64,000 nucleotides of DNA. Source: Streptomyces griseoruber. Lineage in GTDB: Bacteria > Actinomycetota > Actinomycetes > Streptomycetales > Streptomycetaceae. Position numbers and translations under genes: made by a program. The notes beneath the pieces were generated by a model, which saw only the letters and a list, made by a program, of their open reading frames with translations, had not been told where the DNA came from and made no database searches. Every line of letters starts with the position of its first letter. The stretch's first letter is position 1. Shown here piece by piece: positions 50,313 to 59,126 of the stretch. The stretch lies in the NCBI RefSeq assembly GCF_001514205.1, contig NZ_KQ948769.1, forward strand, positions 153,606 to 217,605, read 5' to 3'.

Positions 50313-51839
50313 TCAGAGCCCCAACGCGTTCGCCGTCGTATCGTCCACACCGTCGAGGGAGAAGCGAACTGCCTTGCCCACGGCGGCAGTCGACCGCATC
50401 CGGACCTTCCCGGAGCGCACCCCGAGCGCGATGTCGGGGTTGTCCTGGCAGACGAGGGCGAACGCGTCGTCACCCGCGGCCTGCGCCAGGAACGCCTGGT
50501 CCTCCGGGAAGGGCGCGTCGGCCTGTTCGTTCGCGCACGGCCGCTGCTGCATCCCGTCGCCCGCGACCCGCTCGCCCGCGATGTCGAGGCAGAGCCGCGA
50601 CGCCACGTTCACCAGGGCCACCGCACCGTCCTCCAGGGCGACGACCCGCCACTGCTGGTCCTCGCCGCCGTCGCAGGCGGCCAGGACGGGATCGGGGGCC
50701 GGCACCGGGCCCCGGGTCCGGGCCTGGGCCTGGGCCTCGTCCGAGGCGGCGCTCCCCGCGGGGCCGGTGACACAGCGCCCGTTCGCCGCGCTCCTGAGGA
50801 CGACCGGGGCGGCGGACGCGGGGGAGGCCGACGAGGCGGACGGGGAAGCGGCGCCCGCCTCGGCCACGGCCTGCTCGGCGCCCTCGGCGGGGTCGGAGCC
50901 GGACAGCTCCCGCAGGACGGCGGTGGTGAGGACGGCGGTCAGGACCACGGTGACCGCCACGGTGCACGCCGTCCGTCTGCGGCGGCGGCCGGGCGGGCGG
51001 GAGACGGGCTGCTCCCGCGCTGCCGCGGGCGGCTCGGCCGGCCCTCTTCCCGCCGGCCCGGCCGCCGCGGGTGCCCGCCCCGCCGACCGGGCCCTGCGAT
51101 AGGCCGCCCCGCCCCACACCAGCACCTGGTCCACCAGCAGCCGCCGCGCCTCCTGCGCCCCGCCCGAGGCGAGCGTGCGCAGCAGCCGCAGGTCATGGGC
51201 GCAGAACCGGCAGATGTCGAGGTGCTGCCGGAGATCGGCGGGAGCCTCGCGGTGGGTGCCGCGGGCGATGGCGCCCAGCATGCCGCCGTAGTGGACGCAG
51301 CGCGGGTCGGCGGTGCGGTCGGCGCGGACCCGCAGGACGGTGTCGACGAGCCGGCCGCGGGCCGACTGCGCCAGGGACCCGGCGAACTCCTCGGTGGTGT
51401 TCAGGAGCCGGGCGGCCTGCGCCGACTCGCCCTCCTCGGCCAGGCACAGCCACAGCGCGGCCCGTGACTGGTCGGAGAGTTGCTCGAAGGCGGCCAGGAG
51501 CACCGAGCCGTGCTCCACCCGGCGCAGGGTGTCCACGGGGCCGAAGGTGTCGGCGGCCCGCCGCGACCAGGCGCGGAACTCCGGGCGCAGCAGCGCCGAG
51601 CGCTCGTCGCGCAGCCAGCCGTGGGCGGTGCGGCGTACGTCGGCGAGGAGGGCGGTGCGTAAGGCGGGACCCGGTTGCCGGGGGCCGCGCGCGAGGACCT
51701 GGGCCGCCAGGTCGGTGGCGTCGCGCGGTTTCGCGCAGAAGGCCTCCGCGTAGGCGTGGACCGCCGGGGCGTGTTCCGGGAGGATCCCCGGCCCGGGCTG
51801 TGGGTGGTGCGGGGCTTGCTGTGCGAGGTGCTCGGACAT
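50313..51839 (-). CDS. sigma-factor-like / zinc anti-sigma / TM / ricin-type fusion protein
   Basis: 508 residues from ATG 51839 with GGGGAGA upstream. Residues ~20-170 look like an ECF sigma factor core with a region-4-like helix pair (FEQLSDQSRAALWLCLAEEG, SAQAARLLNTT). Residues 181-213 carry the zinc anti-sigma signature His206-x3-Cys210-x2-Cys213. A basic Pro/Ala linker and one membrane helix (~290-309) follow. The exterior ~170 residues resemble a ricin-B beta-trefoil (DGGEDQQWRVV, ALVNVASRLCLDIAG). So sigma-like and anti-sigma-like parts are fused and linked to a possible sugar-binding ectodomain. Regulation by surface carbohydrate is an inference. Confidence 0.78.
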   Translation of the reverse strand: MSEHLAQQAPHHPQPGPGILPEHAPAVHAYAEAFCAKPRDATDLAAQVLARGPRQPGPALRTALLADVRRTAHGWLRDERSALLRPEFRAWSRRAADTFGPVDTLRRVEHGSVLLAAFEQLSDQSRAALWLCLAEEGESAQAARLLNTTEEFAGSLAQSARGRLVDTVLRVRADRTADPRCVHYGGMLGAIARGTHREAPADLRQHLDICRFCAHDLRLLRTLASGGAQEARRLLVDQVLVWGGAAYRRARSAGRAPAAAGPAGRGPAEPPAAAREQPVSRPPGRRRRRTACTVAVTVVLTAVLTTAVLRELSGSDPAEGAEQAVAEAGAASPSASSASPASAAPVVLRSAANGRCVTGPAGSAASDEAQAQARTRGPVPAPDPVLAACDGGEDQQWRVVALEDGAVALVNVASRLCLDIAGERVAGDGMQQRPCANEQADAPFPEDQAFLAQAAGDDAFALVCQDNPDIALGVRSGKVRMRSTAAVGKAVRFSLDGVDDTTANALGL

Positions 51840-51919
51840 GGTCGGTCTCCCCGAAGGAGCGGGCACGGCAAGGTGAGGACCGTAGTGCCGCTCCCTGTGC
51901 GGGGACTGTGCGGACGGAC

Positions 51920-51952
51920 GGGTTCCCCCGAGGACCGTACTCGGGGGAACCC
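51920..51952 (-). terminator. desD terminator
   Basis: Perfect 13-bp arms GGGTTCCCCCGAG and CTCGGGGGAACCC with a seven-base loop, directly after the desD stop. Confidence 0.8.
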
Positions 51953-51962
51953 GCCGCCCTGA

Positions 51963-53732
51963 TCAGAACCCTGTGACGGGATTCTTCAGGGTGCCGATCA
52001 GCTGGAGGGCGCCCGAGGGGTCGGCCAGGTCCACCATCTGCCGGTTGTCGCGCAGTTGGAGCCGGTTGAGGCAGGACAGGGCGAACTCGGGGGCGAACAT
52101 GTCGTACTGGCGGAACCTGTGGGCGAGTTCGGGGTTCGCCTCCTGGTAGGAGCGGGTGACCTCGGCGACCGTGCGCCAGAAGTCGTCCTCCGTCAGGACT
52201 CCCTCGGCGGCGAGGTTCGCCGCGAGGAAGCGGAAGAAGCAGTCGAAGACGTCCGTGAAGATCGACAGCAGTTTCCGGTCCTCGGGCACGTCGACCCGGA
52301 TGCGCCGCACCTCGGGCGGCAGCACCGCGTCCGGGTCCAGCACCGCGATCTCCTCGGCGATGTCCTTGTAGACCGCCCGCTGCACGACCCCGTCCCGCAG
52401 CACGAGGATCGTGTTCTCGCCGTGCGGCATGAAGACCAGGTCGTAGGCGTAGAAGCTGTGCAGCAGCGGGGTGTAGTACGCCTCGAGGTAGTGGCGCAGC
52501 CACTCGGCGGGGGCGAGCCCCGACTGCTCGACGAGCGCGCCGGCCACCGACTTCCCCTCGTGGTCCACATGGACCAGGGCGGCCATGGTCGCGAGCGACT
52601 CGCCGTCCCGGAGGGAGGGCACGGGGCTCTCGCGCCACAGCGCGGCGAGCATCTTGCGGTACGGCGAGTAGCGGTCCGTGGCCGCCTCGTACTCCAGGTG
52701 CCGGTAGCCGACGGCCGCCCGCTCCCGGATGATCGACAGACCGGTCGACTTCAGCACCGGGTCGTTGTCGATGAGCTGGGCCAGCCAGTCGTTGATCGCC
52801 GGCGTCGCCTCCATGTAGGCGGCGGAGAGTCCGCGCATGAAGCCCATGTTGAGGACGGACAGGGCCGTTTTCACATAGTGCTTCTCCGGGTGCGAGGAGT
52901 TGAAGAAGGTCCGGATGGACTGCTGGGCCAGGTACTCGTCCTCGCCCTCGCCCAGGCACACCAGGTTCTTCCGCGCGACCTCGGCGGCGAAGGTGACGGA
53001 GAGCTTGTTCCACCACTGCCAGGGGTGGACCGGGATGAGGAGGTAGTCGGCCGGGTCGAGCCGCTGCTCGCGCAGGATCCCGTCGAACCGCTCGACGGCC
53101 GCCGCGCCCAGCTCCTCCCGCAGGAAGGCCTCGTAGTCGATCCCGGCACCCGCCGTGAAGGCCGCCCGGGACCGGTGCGCGGCCAGCCACACCAGCCGGA
53201 CCGGGCTCGCGGTCTCCGGGGCGTACGACAGGTACTCGCGGACGCCGAAGCCGAGCCGCCCGTTGTTGGCGACGAAGCAGGGGTGGCCCTCGGTCATGCC
53301 GGTCTCGATGGCCTGGAAGCCGCTGCGGACCAGTTCCGCCGAGGTGATCCGCGCTTTGGTGAGCTTGTAGCAGGTGCCGGAGAGGGTGGAGGAGATCTCC
53401 TCCAGATAGACCGGCAGGATCTCGTCGCTCAGCCCGAGGGCCTGCTTCAGCTCGATGAAGAAGTCCAGTGCGGCGAGGGGGAGTTCGGCGCCGTCACGGG
53501 TGCGGGTGATCGAGTCGGCGTCCACCTGCCAGTGGTCGAGGGCACGGCGGACGGCGGTGAAGCGGTAGGACGTCAGACCGTCGTCGCTGCGGACGACGTA
53601 CCGCCCGTCCCGCTCCTCGGGCGTGATGAGCCGCTCGTGGGCGAACTCGGCGAGGGCCTTGCGGACGAGGAGGCGGTTGGCCGTCTCCCAGCGTTCGGGG
53701 GAGAGGTGCGCCACGGCGTCGGAGAGGCTCAC
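51963..53732 (-). CDS. desD: desferrioxamine synthetase DesD (NIS synthetase)
   Basis: 589 residues from GTG 53732, overlapping desC stop (GTGA). IucA/IucC family: the ATP/substrate pocket blocks ITSAELVRSGFQAIETGMTE, LIPVHPWQWW, GYRHLEYEA and VFMPHGENTILVL are in place. It joins and cyclises three N-hydroxy-N-succinylcadaverine units to desferrioxamine E, or makes B with acetyl variants (established for DesD). Confidence 0.96.
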   Translation of the reverse strand: MSLSDAVAHLSPERWETANRLLVRKALAEFAHERLITPEERDGRYVVRSDDGLTSYRFTAVRRALDHWQVDADSITRTRDGAELPLAALDFFIELKQALGLSDEILPVYLEEISSTLSGTCYKLTKARITSAELVRSGFQAIETGMTEGHPCFVANNGRLGFGVREYLSYAPETASPVRLVWLAAHRSRAAFTAGAGIDYEAFLREELGAAAVERFDGILREQRLDPADYLLIPVHPWQWWNKLSVTFAAEVARKNLVCLGEGEDEYLAQQSIRTFFNSSHPEKHYVKTALSVLNMGFMRGLSAAYMEATPAINDWLAQLIDNDPVLKSTGLSIIRERAAVGYRHLEYEAATDRYSPYRKMLAALWRESPVPSLRDGESLATMAALVHVDHEGKSVAGALVEQSGLAPAEWLRHYLEAYYTPLLHSFYAYDLVFMPHGENTILVLRDGVVQRAVYKDIAEEIAVLDPDAVLPPEVRRIRVDVPEDRKLLSIFTDVFDCFFRFLAANLAAEGVLTEDDFWRTVAEVTRSYQEANPELAHRFRQYDMFAPEFALSCLNRLQLRDNRQMVDLADPSGALQLIGTLKNPVTGF

Positions 53733-54262
53733 GCGGCCACCCCCAGGGCGGCGACGAACTGTTCCCGGGTGCAGAAGCTCAGCAACGCCCTCTTCTCCGG
53801 CTTCCGGATCTCGCGTTCGGCGACGAAGCCGACGGCCTCGTTGAGGGCGTGGACCGCCGTGTTGGCGACGTCCGGCTCGACGACGACCCGGGAGGTGGCC
53901 GGGTCCTCGAAGAGGTGCGCCATGACGGCGGTGATGACCGCGCGGGTGAAACCGTGCACGGGCGTGTCGGTCGCCGGGGTGAGGAAGTGCATGCCGACAT
54001 CGCCCGGCAACGGCTCGTACAGGCCGACCAGTTCCCGGTGGACGGGGTCGTACCTCTCCATCAGGAAGACCGGGGTGCCGTCCTCGTCGAGACCGAGCAG
54101 CGCGTGGTGGTGCGGGTCGGCGGCGATCTCCAGGTAGGCACGCTCGACGTCCACCAGTGAGGCGTCCTGCATCATCCAGTAGGCCGCTTTGGGATGCGTC
54201 ACCCAGGAGTGCAGCAGCTCGGCGTCCCGCGGCGGGTCGAGCGGGCGGAAGGTGAAGGTCAT
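53729..54262 (-). CDS. desC: desferrioxamine acyltransferase DesC
   Basis: 177 residues, ATG overlapping the desB stop (ATGA). GNAT fold of the siderophore acyltransferase type (FRPLDPPRDAELLHSWVTHP, VEPDVANTAVHALNEAVGF). Transfers succinyl or acetyl from CoA to N-hydroxycadaverine. Confidence 0.94.
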   Translation of the reverse strand: MTFTFRPLDPPRDAELLHSWVTHPKAAYWMMQDASLVDVERAYLEIAADPHHHALLGLDEDGTPVFLMERYDPVHRELVGLYEPLPGDVGMHFLTPATDTPVHGFTRAVITAVMAHLFEDPATSRVVVEPDVANTAVHALNEAVGFVAEREIRKPEKRALLSFCTREQFVAALGVAA

Positions 54263-55548
54263 ACGGCGAACTCCTGGAACGCGATGGTCTTCTCGACCGG
54301 GTAGTACTCGCTGCCGAGCAGCTCACGGATGATGGAGCTGTTGCGGTACGGGCCCATGCCGAGGTCGGGGGACGTGATGGAGTGGGTGTGCACGCCGGCG
54401 TTCTGCAGGAACACGCCCCGGCCGGTGGTGTCGATGGCGTAGTTGCGGGCCACGTCGAAGCGGCCGTGCTCGTCGAAGCACAGGCGGTCGCGGACCGGCT
54501 CCAGGAAGGCCGGGGGCCGGTAGTGGTAGCCGGTGGCCAGCACCAGGCCCTCGGTGGCGATCTCGTAGTCCTTGCCCTGCTCGTCCTGGCGGAAGCCGAG
54601 CCGGTACACGCCGTCCTCGTACCGGGCGCTGTTCAGCGAGGAGTTGGTGAGCAGCCGGGTGGGGACGGGCCGGTCGCCGTGCTCGACGTCCTTCTGGTAC
54701 AGCAGATCGAAGATCGAGTCGATGAGGTCGGAGTTGATGCCCTTGAAGAGGCCCTTCTGCTGCTTCTCCAGCCGGTAGCGGGTCTCCTCGGGCAGCGCGC
54801 GGAAGTAGTCGATGTAGTCCGGGGATGTCATCTCCAGGGTCAGCTTGGTGTACTCCAGCGGGAAGAACCGCGGGGACCGGGTGACCCAGTTGAGCTGGTA
54901 GCCGTGGACGTCGATCTCGGCGAGCAGCTCGTGGTAGATCTCGGCGGCGCTCTGTCCGCTGCCGACGATCGTGATCGACTTCTTCGACCGGAGCTCGGCC
55001 TTGCGCCGCATGTACTCGGCGTTGTGGAACAGCCCGCCGTCCAGACCGCGGCAGACCTCCGGGACGTACGGCGTGGTGCCGGTGCCGAGGACCAGCCGGC
55101 GGGCGCGGAAGACGTCCCCGGCCGTGGTGCGCACGGCGTACAGCGCCTCGCTCTCGTCGTACGTCACCTCGGCGACGGTCGTCGAGAAGCGCACGCAGCT
55201 CAGCTTGCCGGCCGCCCAGCGGCAGTAGTCGTCGTACTCGACGCGCAGCGGGTAGAAGTTCTCGCGGATGTAGAACTGGTACAGCCGCCCCTTCTCCTTC
55301 AGGTAGTTGAGGAAGGAGTACGGCGAGGTCGGGTCGGCCAGGGTGACCAGGTCCGACATGAACGGCGTCTGGAGGTGGGCGCCGTCGAGGAACATCCCGG
55401 CGTGCCACTCGAAGTCGGGCTTGGACTCCAGGAAGACCCCGTCGAGCGCGTCGATCGGCTCGGTGAGGCAGGCGAGGCCGAGGTTGAAGGGGCCGAGCCC
55501 GATCCCCACGAAGTCATGGGTGCGGCTGGCTTCAGCAAGCGCGGTCAA
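54259..55548 (-). CDS. desB: cadaverine N-monooxygenase DesB
   Basis: 429 residues from a TTG at 55548 with GGGAGAG upstream, overlapping desA by 17 bases. FAD motif VGIGLGPFNLG, NADPH motif VGSGQSAAEI and the C-terminal ATGYHYRPP are those of IucD/SidA-like N-hydroxylases. Hydroxylates cadaverine. The unusual start and long overlap may set its level relative to DesA. Confidence 0.95.
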   Translation of the reverse strand: MTALAEASRTHDFVGIGLGPFNLGLACLTEPIDALDGVFLESKPDFEWHAGMFLDGAHLQTPFMSDLVTLADPTSPYSFLNYLKEKGRLYQFYIRENFYPLRVEYDDYCRWAAGKLSCVRFSTTVAEVTYDESEALYAVRTTAGDVFRARRLVLGTGTTPYVPEVCRGLDGGLFHNAEYMRRKAELRSKKSITIVGSGQSAAEIYHELLAEIDVHGYQLNWVTRSPRFFPLEYTKLTLEMTSPDYIDYFRALPEETRYRLEKQQKGLFKGINSDLIDSIFDLLYQKDVEHGDRPVPTRLLTNSSLNSARYEDGVYRLGFRQDEQGKDYEIATEGLVLATGYHYRPPAFLEPVRDRLCFDEHGRFDVARNYAIDTTGRGVFLQNAGVHTHSITSPDLGMGPYRNSSIIRELLGSEYYPVEKTIAFQEFAV

Positions 55549-56974
55549 GGGACTCTCCCAGGTACTGCTCGGCGTGGCCGGCGATCAGGTCGAGGACGGC
55601 GGCGATGTCGGCCGCGGTCGTCTCGGGGTTGAGCAGGGTGAACTTCAGGTAGTGGCGGCCCGCGACCTTGGTGCCCGCGACCACCGCGTCACCGGAGGCG
55701 AACAGGGCCTTGCGGGCGTGGAGGTTGGCGCGGTCGATCTCGGCCGGGTCGGTGACGGCGGCGGGGATGTAGCGGAAGACCAGGGTGGACAGGGACGGCT
55801 GTACGACGACGTCGAAGCGGGGATCGGCGGCCAGCAGTCCCCAGCCCTGCACCGCCAGGTCGCACACCTCGTCGAAGAGCTGTCCGATGCCGTCGGCGCC
55901 CATGGTGCGCAGGGTCATCCACAGCTTGAGCGCGTCGAACCGGCGGGTGGTCTGCAGGGACTTGTCCACCTGGTTGGGGATACGTTCCTGCACCATCCGG
56001 CGCGGGTTCAGGTACTCGGCGTGGTAGGTGGCGTGCCGCAGCGTGGCCGCGTCCCTGACCAGCACGGCGGACGAACTCACCGGCTGGAAGAAGGACTTGT
56101 GGTAGTCGACGGTGACGGAGTCGGCGCGCTCGATGCCGTCGATGCGGTGCCGGTACTTCAGGGAGGCGAGCAGTCCGCAGCCGTAGGCCGCGTCGACGTG
56201 CATCCAGGTGCCGTACTGCTCGCACAGCTCGGCGATCTCGGGCAGCGGGTCGATGGAGCCGAAGTCGGTGGTGCCGCCGGTGGCGACGACGGCCATGGGG
56301 ACGAGACCGGCCTTCGTGCAGCGCTCCAGCTCATGGGCGAGCGCGACGGTCTGCATCCGCTTGTCGCGGTCGACGGGGATCGACACGACCGCGTCCTGCC
56401 CCAGCCCCAGCAGTTTCGCGGACTTCTTCACGCTGAAGTGGCTGACCTCGGAGGCGAAGATCCGCAGTTCGGCGAGCGAGTCGCTCTTGGCCTCCTCCCG
56501 GGCGAGCAGCAGCGCCTGGAGGTTGGACTGGGTGCCGCCGGAGGTGAACACCCCGTCGGCGGCCGGGCCGAGGCCGATGCGCTCGGTGGTCCAGTCGATC
56601 AGTTTGCGCTCGATGAGGGTGCCGCCGGCCGACTGGTCCCAGGTGTCCAGGGAGGAGTTGACGGCGGAGAGCACCGCCTCGCCGAGCACGGCGGGGATGA
56701 CGACCGGGCAGTTGAGGTGGGCGAGATAGCGGGGGTGGTGGAAGTAGACCGCGTCGCGGAGGTAGACCTCCTCCAGCTCGTCGAGCACCGCGGTGGTGTC
56801 GTGCAGGGGCTGGTCGAGGTCGATGCCGTCGATGCGGGGGGCGAGGGCGTCGACCGTGACGCCGGTGAACGGACGGTCGGTGGCGGCGAGTTTGGCGGCC
56901 ACCCGCTCGACTCCTTCGGTCACGGAGCGGCGGTACTGCTCCGCGGTGGTGTCGTTGAGCAGGTGCGAGCGCAT
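55532..56974 (-). CDS. desA: lysine decarboxylase DesA
   Basis: 480 residues. Group II PLP decarboxylase: HVDAAYGCG, PLP-Lys in VDYHKSFFQP, and FTSGGTQSNL. Converts lysine to cadaverine, the first step of the pathway. First gene of desABCD; an iron box lies 70 bases upstream. Confidence 0.96.
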   Translation of the reverse strand: MRSHLLNDTTAEQYRRSVTEGVERVAAKLAATDRPFTGVTVDALAPRIDGIDLDQPLHDTTAVLDELEEVYLRDAVYFHHPRYLAHLNCPVVIPAVLGEAVLSAVNSSLDTWDQSAGGTLIERKLIDWTTERIGLGPAADGVFTSGGTQSNLQALLLAREEAKSDSLAELRIFASEVSHFSVKKSAKLLGLGQDAVVSIPVDRDKRMQTVALAHELERCTKAGLVPMAVVATGGTTDFGSIDPLPEIAELCEQYGTWMHVDAAYGCGLLASLKYRHRIDGIERADSVTVDYHKSFFQPVSSSAVLVRDAATLRHATYHAEYLNPRRMVQERIPNQVDKSLQTTRRFDALKLWMTLRTMGADGIGQLFDEVCDLAVQGWGLLAADPRFDVVVQPSLSTLVFRYIPAAVTDPAEIDRANLHARKALFASGDAVVAGTKVAGRHYLKFTLLNPETTAADIAAVLDLIAGHAEQYLGESLDRAC

Positions 56975-57043
56975 GGGGAGCCTTCCGGGGGTGGGGACGG
57001 GTCCGCTGCGGGACGGACTGAGGGGCGGAGCCCCGGGTTCAAC

Positions 57044-57062
57044 TTAGGTTAGCCTAACCTAA
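57044..57062. promoter_or_regulatory. iron box upstream of desA
   Basis: TTAGGTTAGCCTAACCTAA is a perfect 19-bp palindrome matching the DmdR1/IdeR operator. Iron-bound repressor would shut off the des operon. Confidence 0.95.
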
Positions 57063-57110
57063 TGAACAACCGGGAGGCTCCGCCCCTCCGGTGACTGTGA
57101 TCACGTCACG

Positions 57111-57854
57111 TCACTCACTCACTCCCTCGCGTTCGCGCAGCTGTTCCTCCGTCAGCCCCTCACGCCAGTACCCGACGAAGGTGACCCGGCGCCGGTCGAT
57201 CCCGCACTCCTGCACGAAGTGCCGGCGCAACGCCTTCACCGACCCGGACTCACCGGCGATCCAGACGTACGGCCGTGCGGCGGGCGGCAGTTGGGCTGCC
57301 CGGACGACGGCGGGGGAGTGCCCGGCGCCGATCCAGGTGATCTCGGCGTCCGCCAGGGTCACCAGGTCCTGCACAGTGCCGGTGTCGCGCACCTCGATCC
57401 AGGCCCGCACCCGCTGCCCGGACGGCAGTGACTCCAGGATCGACGAGAGGGCGGGAAGCGCGGTCTCGTCCCCCCACAGCACGACCAGATCGGTGTCCCG
57501 CGGCGGCCGGAACCGGATCGCCCGGTTGTCGGCGATCGCGGGTCCCAGCAACACCACCCGGTCCCCGGGTTCGGCCCGCGCGGCCCAGGCGGAGGCGGGC
57601 CCGGCGGGGGTGTGCAGCACGAAGTCGATGTCGATCTCGTCGGGATCCCGCCGCAGCGCCCGCAGGGTGTAGGACCGCATCACGGCCCGCACGTCGTCGG
57701 GCAGTTCCCGCCACCCCTGCCACCACCCGTCCCCGCGCTCGAAGGGGACGACGGGCGCGTCCTGCCCCGGATGCGGCAGGAACAGGGACAGCGACTGGTC
57801 CCGCCCGTCGGAGAAGAGGAACCGGAGGTCCTCCCCGCCGAAACCCACCCGCAC
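57111..57854 (-). CDS. siderophore-interacting ferric reductase (SIP family), N-terminus uncertain
   Basis: 247 residues from GTG 57854. SIP-family FAD/NAD(P)H signature: LSLFLPHPGQ, YTLRALRRDPDEIDIDFVLH, GDETALPALSSIL, and WIAGESGSVKALRRHF. Relatives start ~20 residues earlier with an FF-x-VV-type strand, but here the open frame upstream is desE sequence read in another frame and has no convincing start. Either the start is weak and coupled to desE, or the N-terminus is eroded. It would reduce ferrioxamine iron after import. Confidence 0.75.
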   Translation of the reverse strand: MRVGFGGEDLRFLFSDGRDQSLSLFLPHPGQDAPVVPFERGDGWWQGWRELPDDVRAVMRSYTLRALRRDPDEIDIDFVLHTPAGPASAWAARAEPGDRVVLLGPAIADNRAIRFRPPRDTDLVVLWGDETALPALSSILESLPSGQRVRAWIEVRDTGTVQDLVTLADAEITWIGAGHSPAVVRAAQLPPAARPYVWIAGESGSVKALRRHFVQECGIDRRRVTFVGYWREGLTEEQLREREGVSE

Positions 57855-57888
57855 CAGGGACGAACCGAGAAGCGTGGGGGAGGGCGGC

Positions 57889-58938
57889 TCAGCTGACCTT
57901 CTTCGCCTTCTCCAGGGCCTCGGCGAGGTTCTCCAGCAGCGGCACACACTTGTCGTACGACAGAATCGGCTCCGGCGACCGTCCGATGACCTGCCCCGCC
58001 TTCACGGCCGGCAGCTTCTTCCACGTCGCCTCGGTGATCGCCGAAGGCTGGAGCGCCGAGGTCCGGTCGTCCATCATGATGATGTCCGCCGCGTACTTGT
58101 CGACGTTCTCCCAGGACAGCGACTCGTACCAGCCGCCACCCTCCTTCTTCGCGCTCTCCGGCGGCTCCACGAAGTTCACGCCGAGCGCCTTGAAGTACTC
58201 CAGGTCGATCGACAGGTTGGAGCCGGAGACATAGAACAGCTCGGCGCTGGCGGACCCGGCCATCACCTTGATGTCGGGCTTGGCCTTCGCCGCGGCGCGC
58301 AGCCGGGTCGCCGCCGCCTCGAACCGCTTCTTCGCGTCGGTGACCTTCGCCGCGGTCATGTCCGCACCGAGTGACTCGGCCAGCTCCCACATCCGCTCCA
58401 GCGGAGCCGTGAGCTGGCGGTCGTAGACGGAGACGCCGACGCTCGGGGCGAGCTTGGCGATCTTGTCCTTGGAGGCCTCGGGGACGTACCAGAGGGTGCC
58501 GGCGTCGTCGAACATCGTGGAGACGAGGACGTCGGGCGCGAGGGCGGCGTACTTCTCCACGTTGAACTCGTCCCAGACGTTGCCCAGGATCGTCACCTTG
58601 GAGATGTCCATGTCGCCGGCCTGGACATCGGCCTTGCCGTCGGTCGTCCTCGTCGGGCCGAACACACCCTTGACCTGGATGCCGTAGTCGTACAGCGCGG
58701 CGCCGACACCGGTGAACGCGACGATGTTCGCCGGGATCCCGTCGAGCTTCACGGTGGTGCCGCGGTCGTCCTTGAAGGTCCAGGGACCGGACTTGGCGGA
58801 GGCGCTCGCCGAGGAGTCCGAGCCACTGCTTTTCGCGTCGTCGTCCCCGCAGGCTGCGAGCACGGCACCGAGGCCGAGGGCGCCACCGGCGGCGAGGATG
58901 CCGCGGCGGGTGAGGTGGTTGGCTCTGGCGTTGGGCAT
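57889..58938 (-). CDS. desE: ferrioxamine-binding lipoprotein DesE
   Basis: 349 residues. Tat-type RRGILAAGG plus lipobox AVLAACGDD, a Ser/Ala-rich tether, and a class III (FhuD-like) binding fold: GTTVKLDGIPANIVAF, KYAALAPDVLVSTMFDDAG, ESLSWENVDKYAADIIMMDD. Binds ferrioxamines for import by a permease/ATPase encoded elsewhere. An iron box lies 50 bases upstream; the SIP gene follows. Confidence 0.95.
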   Translation of the reverse strand: MPNARANHLTRRGILAAGGALGLGAVLAACGDDDAKSSGSDSSASASAKSGPWTFKDDRGTTVKLDGIPANIVAFTGVGAALYDYGIQVKGVFGPTRTTDGKADVQAGDMDISKVTILGNVWDEFNVEKYAALAPDVLVSTMFDDAGTLWYVPEASKDKIAKLAPSVGVSVYDRQLTAPLERMWELAESLGADMTAAKVTDAKKRFEAAATRLRAAAKAKPDIKVMAGSASAELFYVSGSNLSIDLEYFKALGVNFVEPPESAKKEGGGWYESLSWENVDKYAADIIMMDDRTSALQPSAITEATWKKLPAVKAGQVIGRSPEPILSYDKCVPLLENLAEALEKAKKVS

Positions 58939-58987
58939 GAGAGTGGCTGCTTTCGCACGTGCGGATCACCGCCGGACAAGTTCGAAG

Positions 58988-59006
58988 GTAGGTTAGCCTA
59001 ACCTCA
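58988..59006. promoter_or_regulatory. iron box upstream of desE
   Basis: GTAGGTTAGCCTAACCTCA, with the 15-bp core AGGTTAGCCTAACCT identical to the desA box. It matches the DmdR1/IdeR operator and implies co-regulation of desE and desABCD. Confidence 0.9.
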
Positions 59007-59072
59007 GATCCTGTCCAGGGCGGGGGTGATCTGATCCCGGAACCGTGGGATGTCCGCGCACGCTCTGATTCC

Positions 59073-59103
59073 GTCAACTTGCCGGAATTGACGGCAAGTT
59101 GAC
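59073..59103. terminator. 12-bp perfect inverted repeat between desE and the acyl-CoA dehydrogenase
   Basis: GTCAACTTGCCG and CGGCAAGTTGAC with loop GAATTGA. It lies downstream of the acyl-CoA dehydrogenase stop on the minus strand, so termination is likely; there is no U-run, and an operator role is not excluded. Confidence 0.55.
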
Positions 59104-59126
59104 GGTGTGAAAGGGATGACTTCCGG

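Noticed and set aside
47701..51102. A 1,133-codon plus-strand frame
   Set aside because: Arg/Pro/His-rich translation, out of frame with the phosphatase and antisense to the DUF4429 and sigma/ricin genes.
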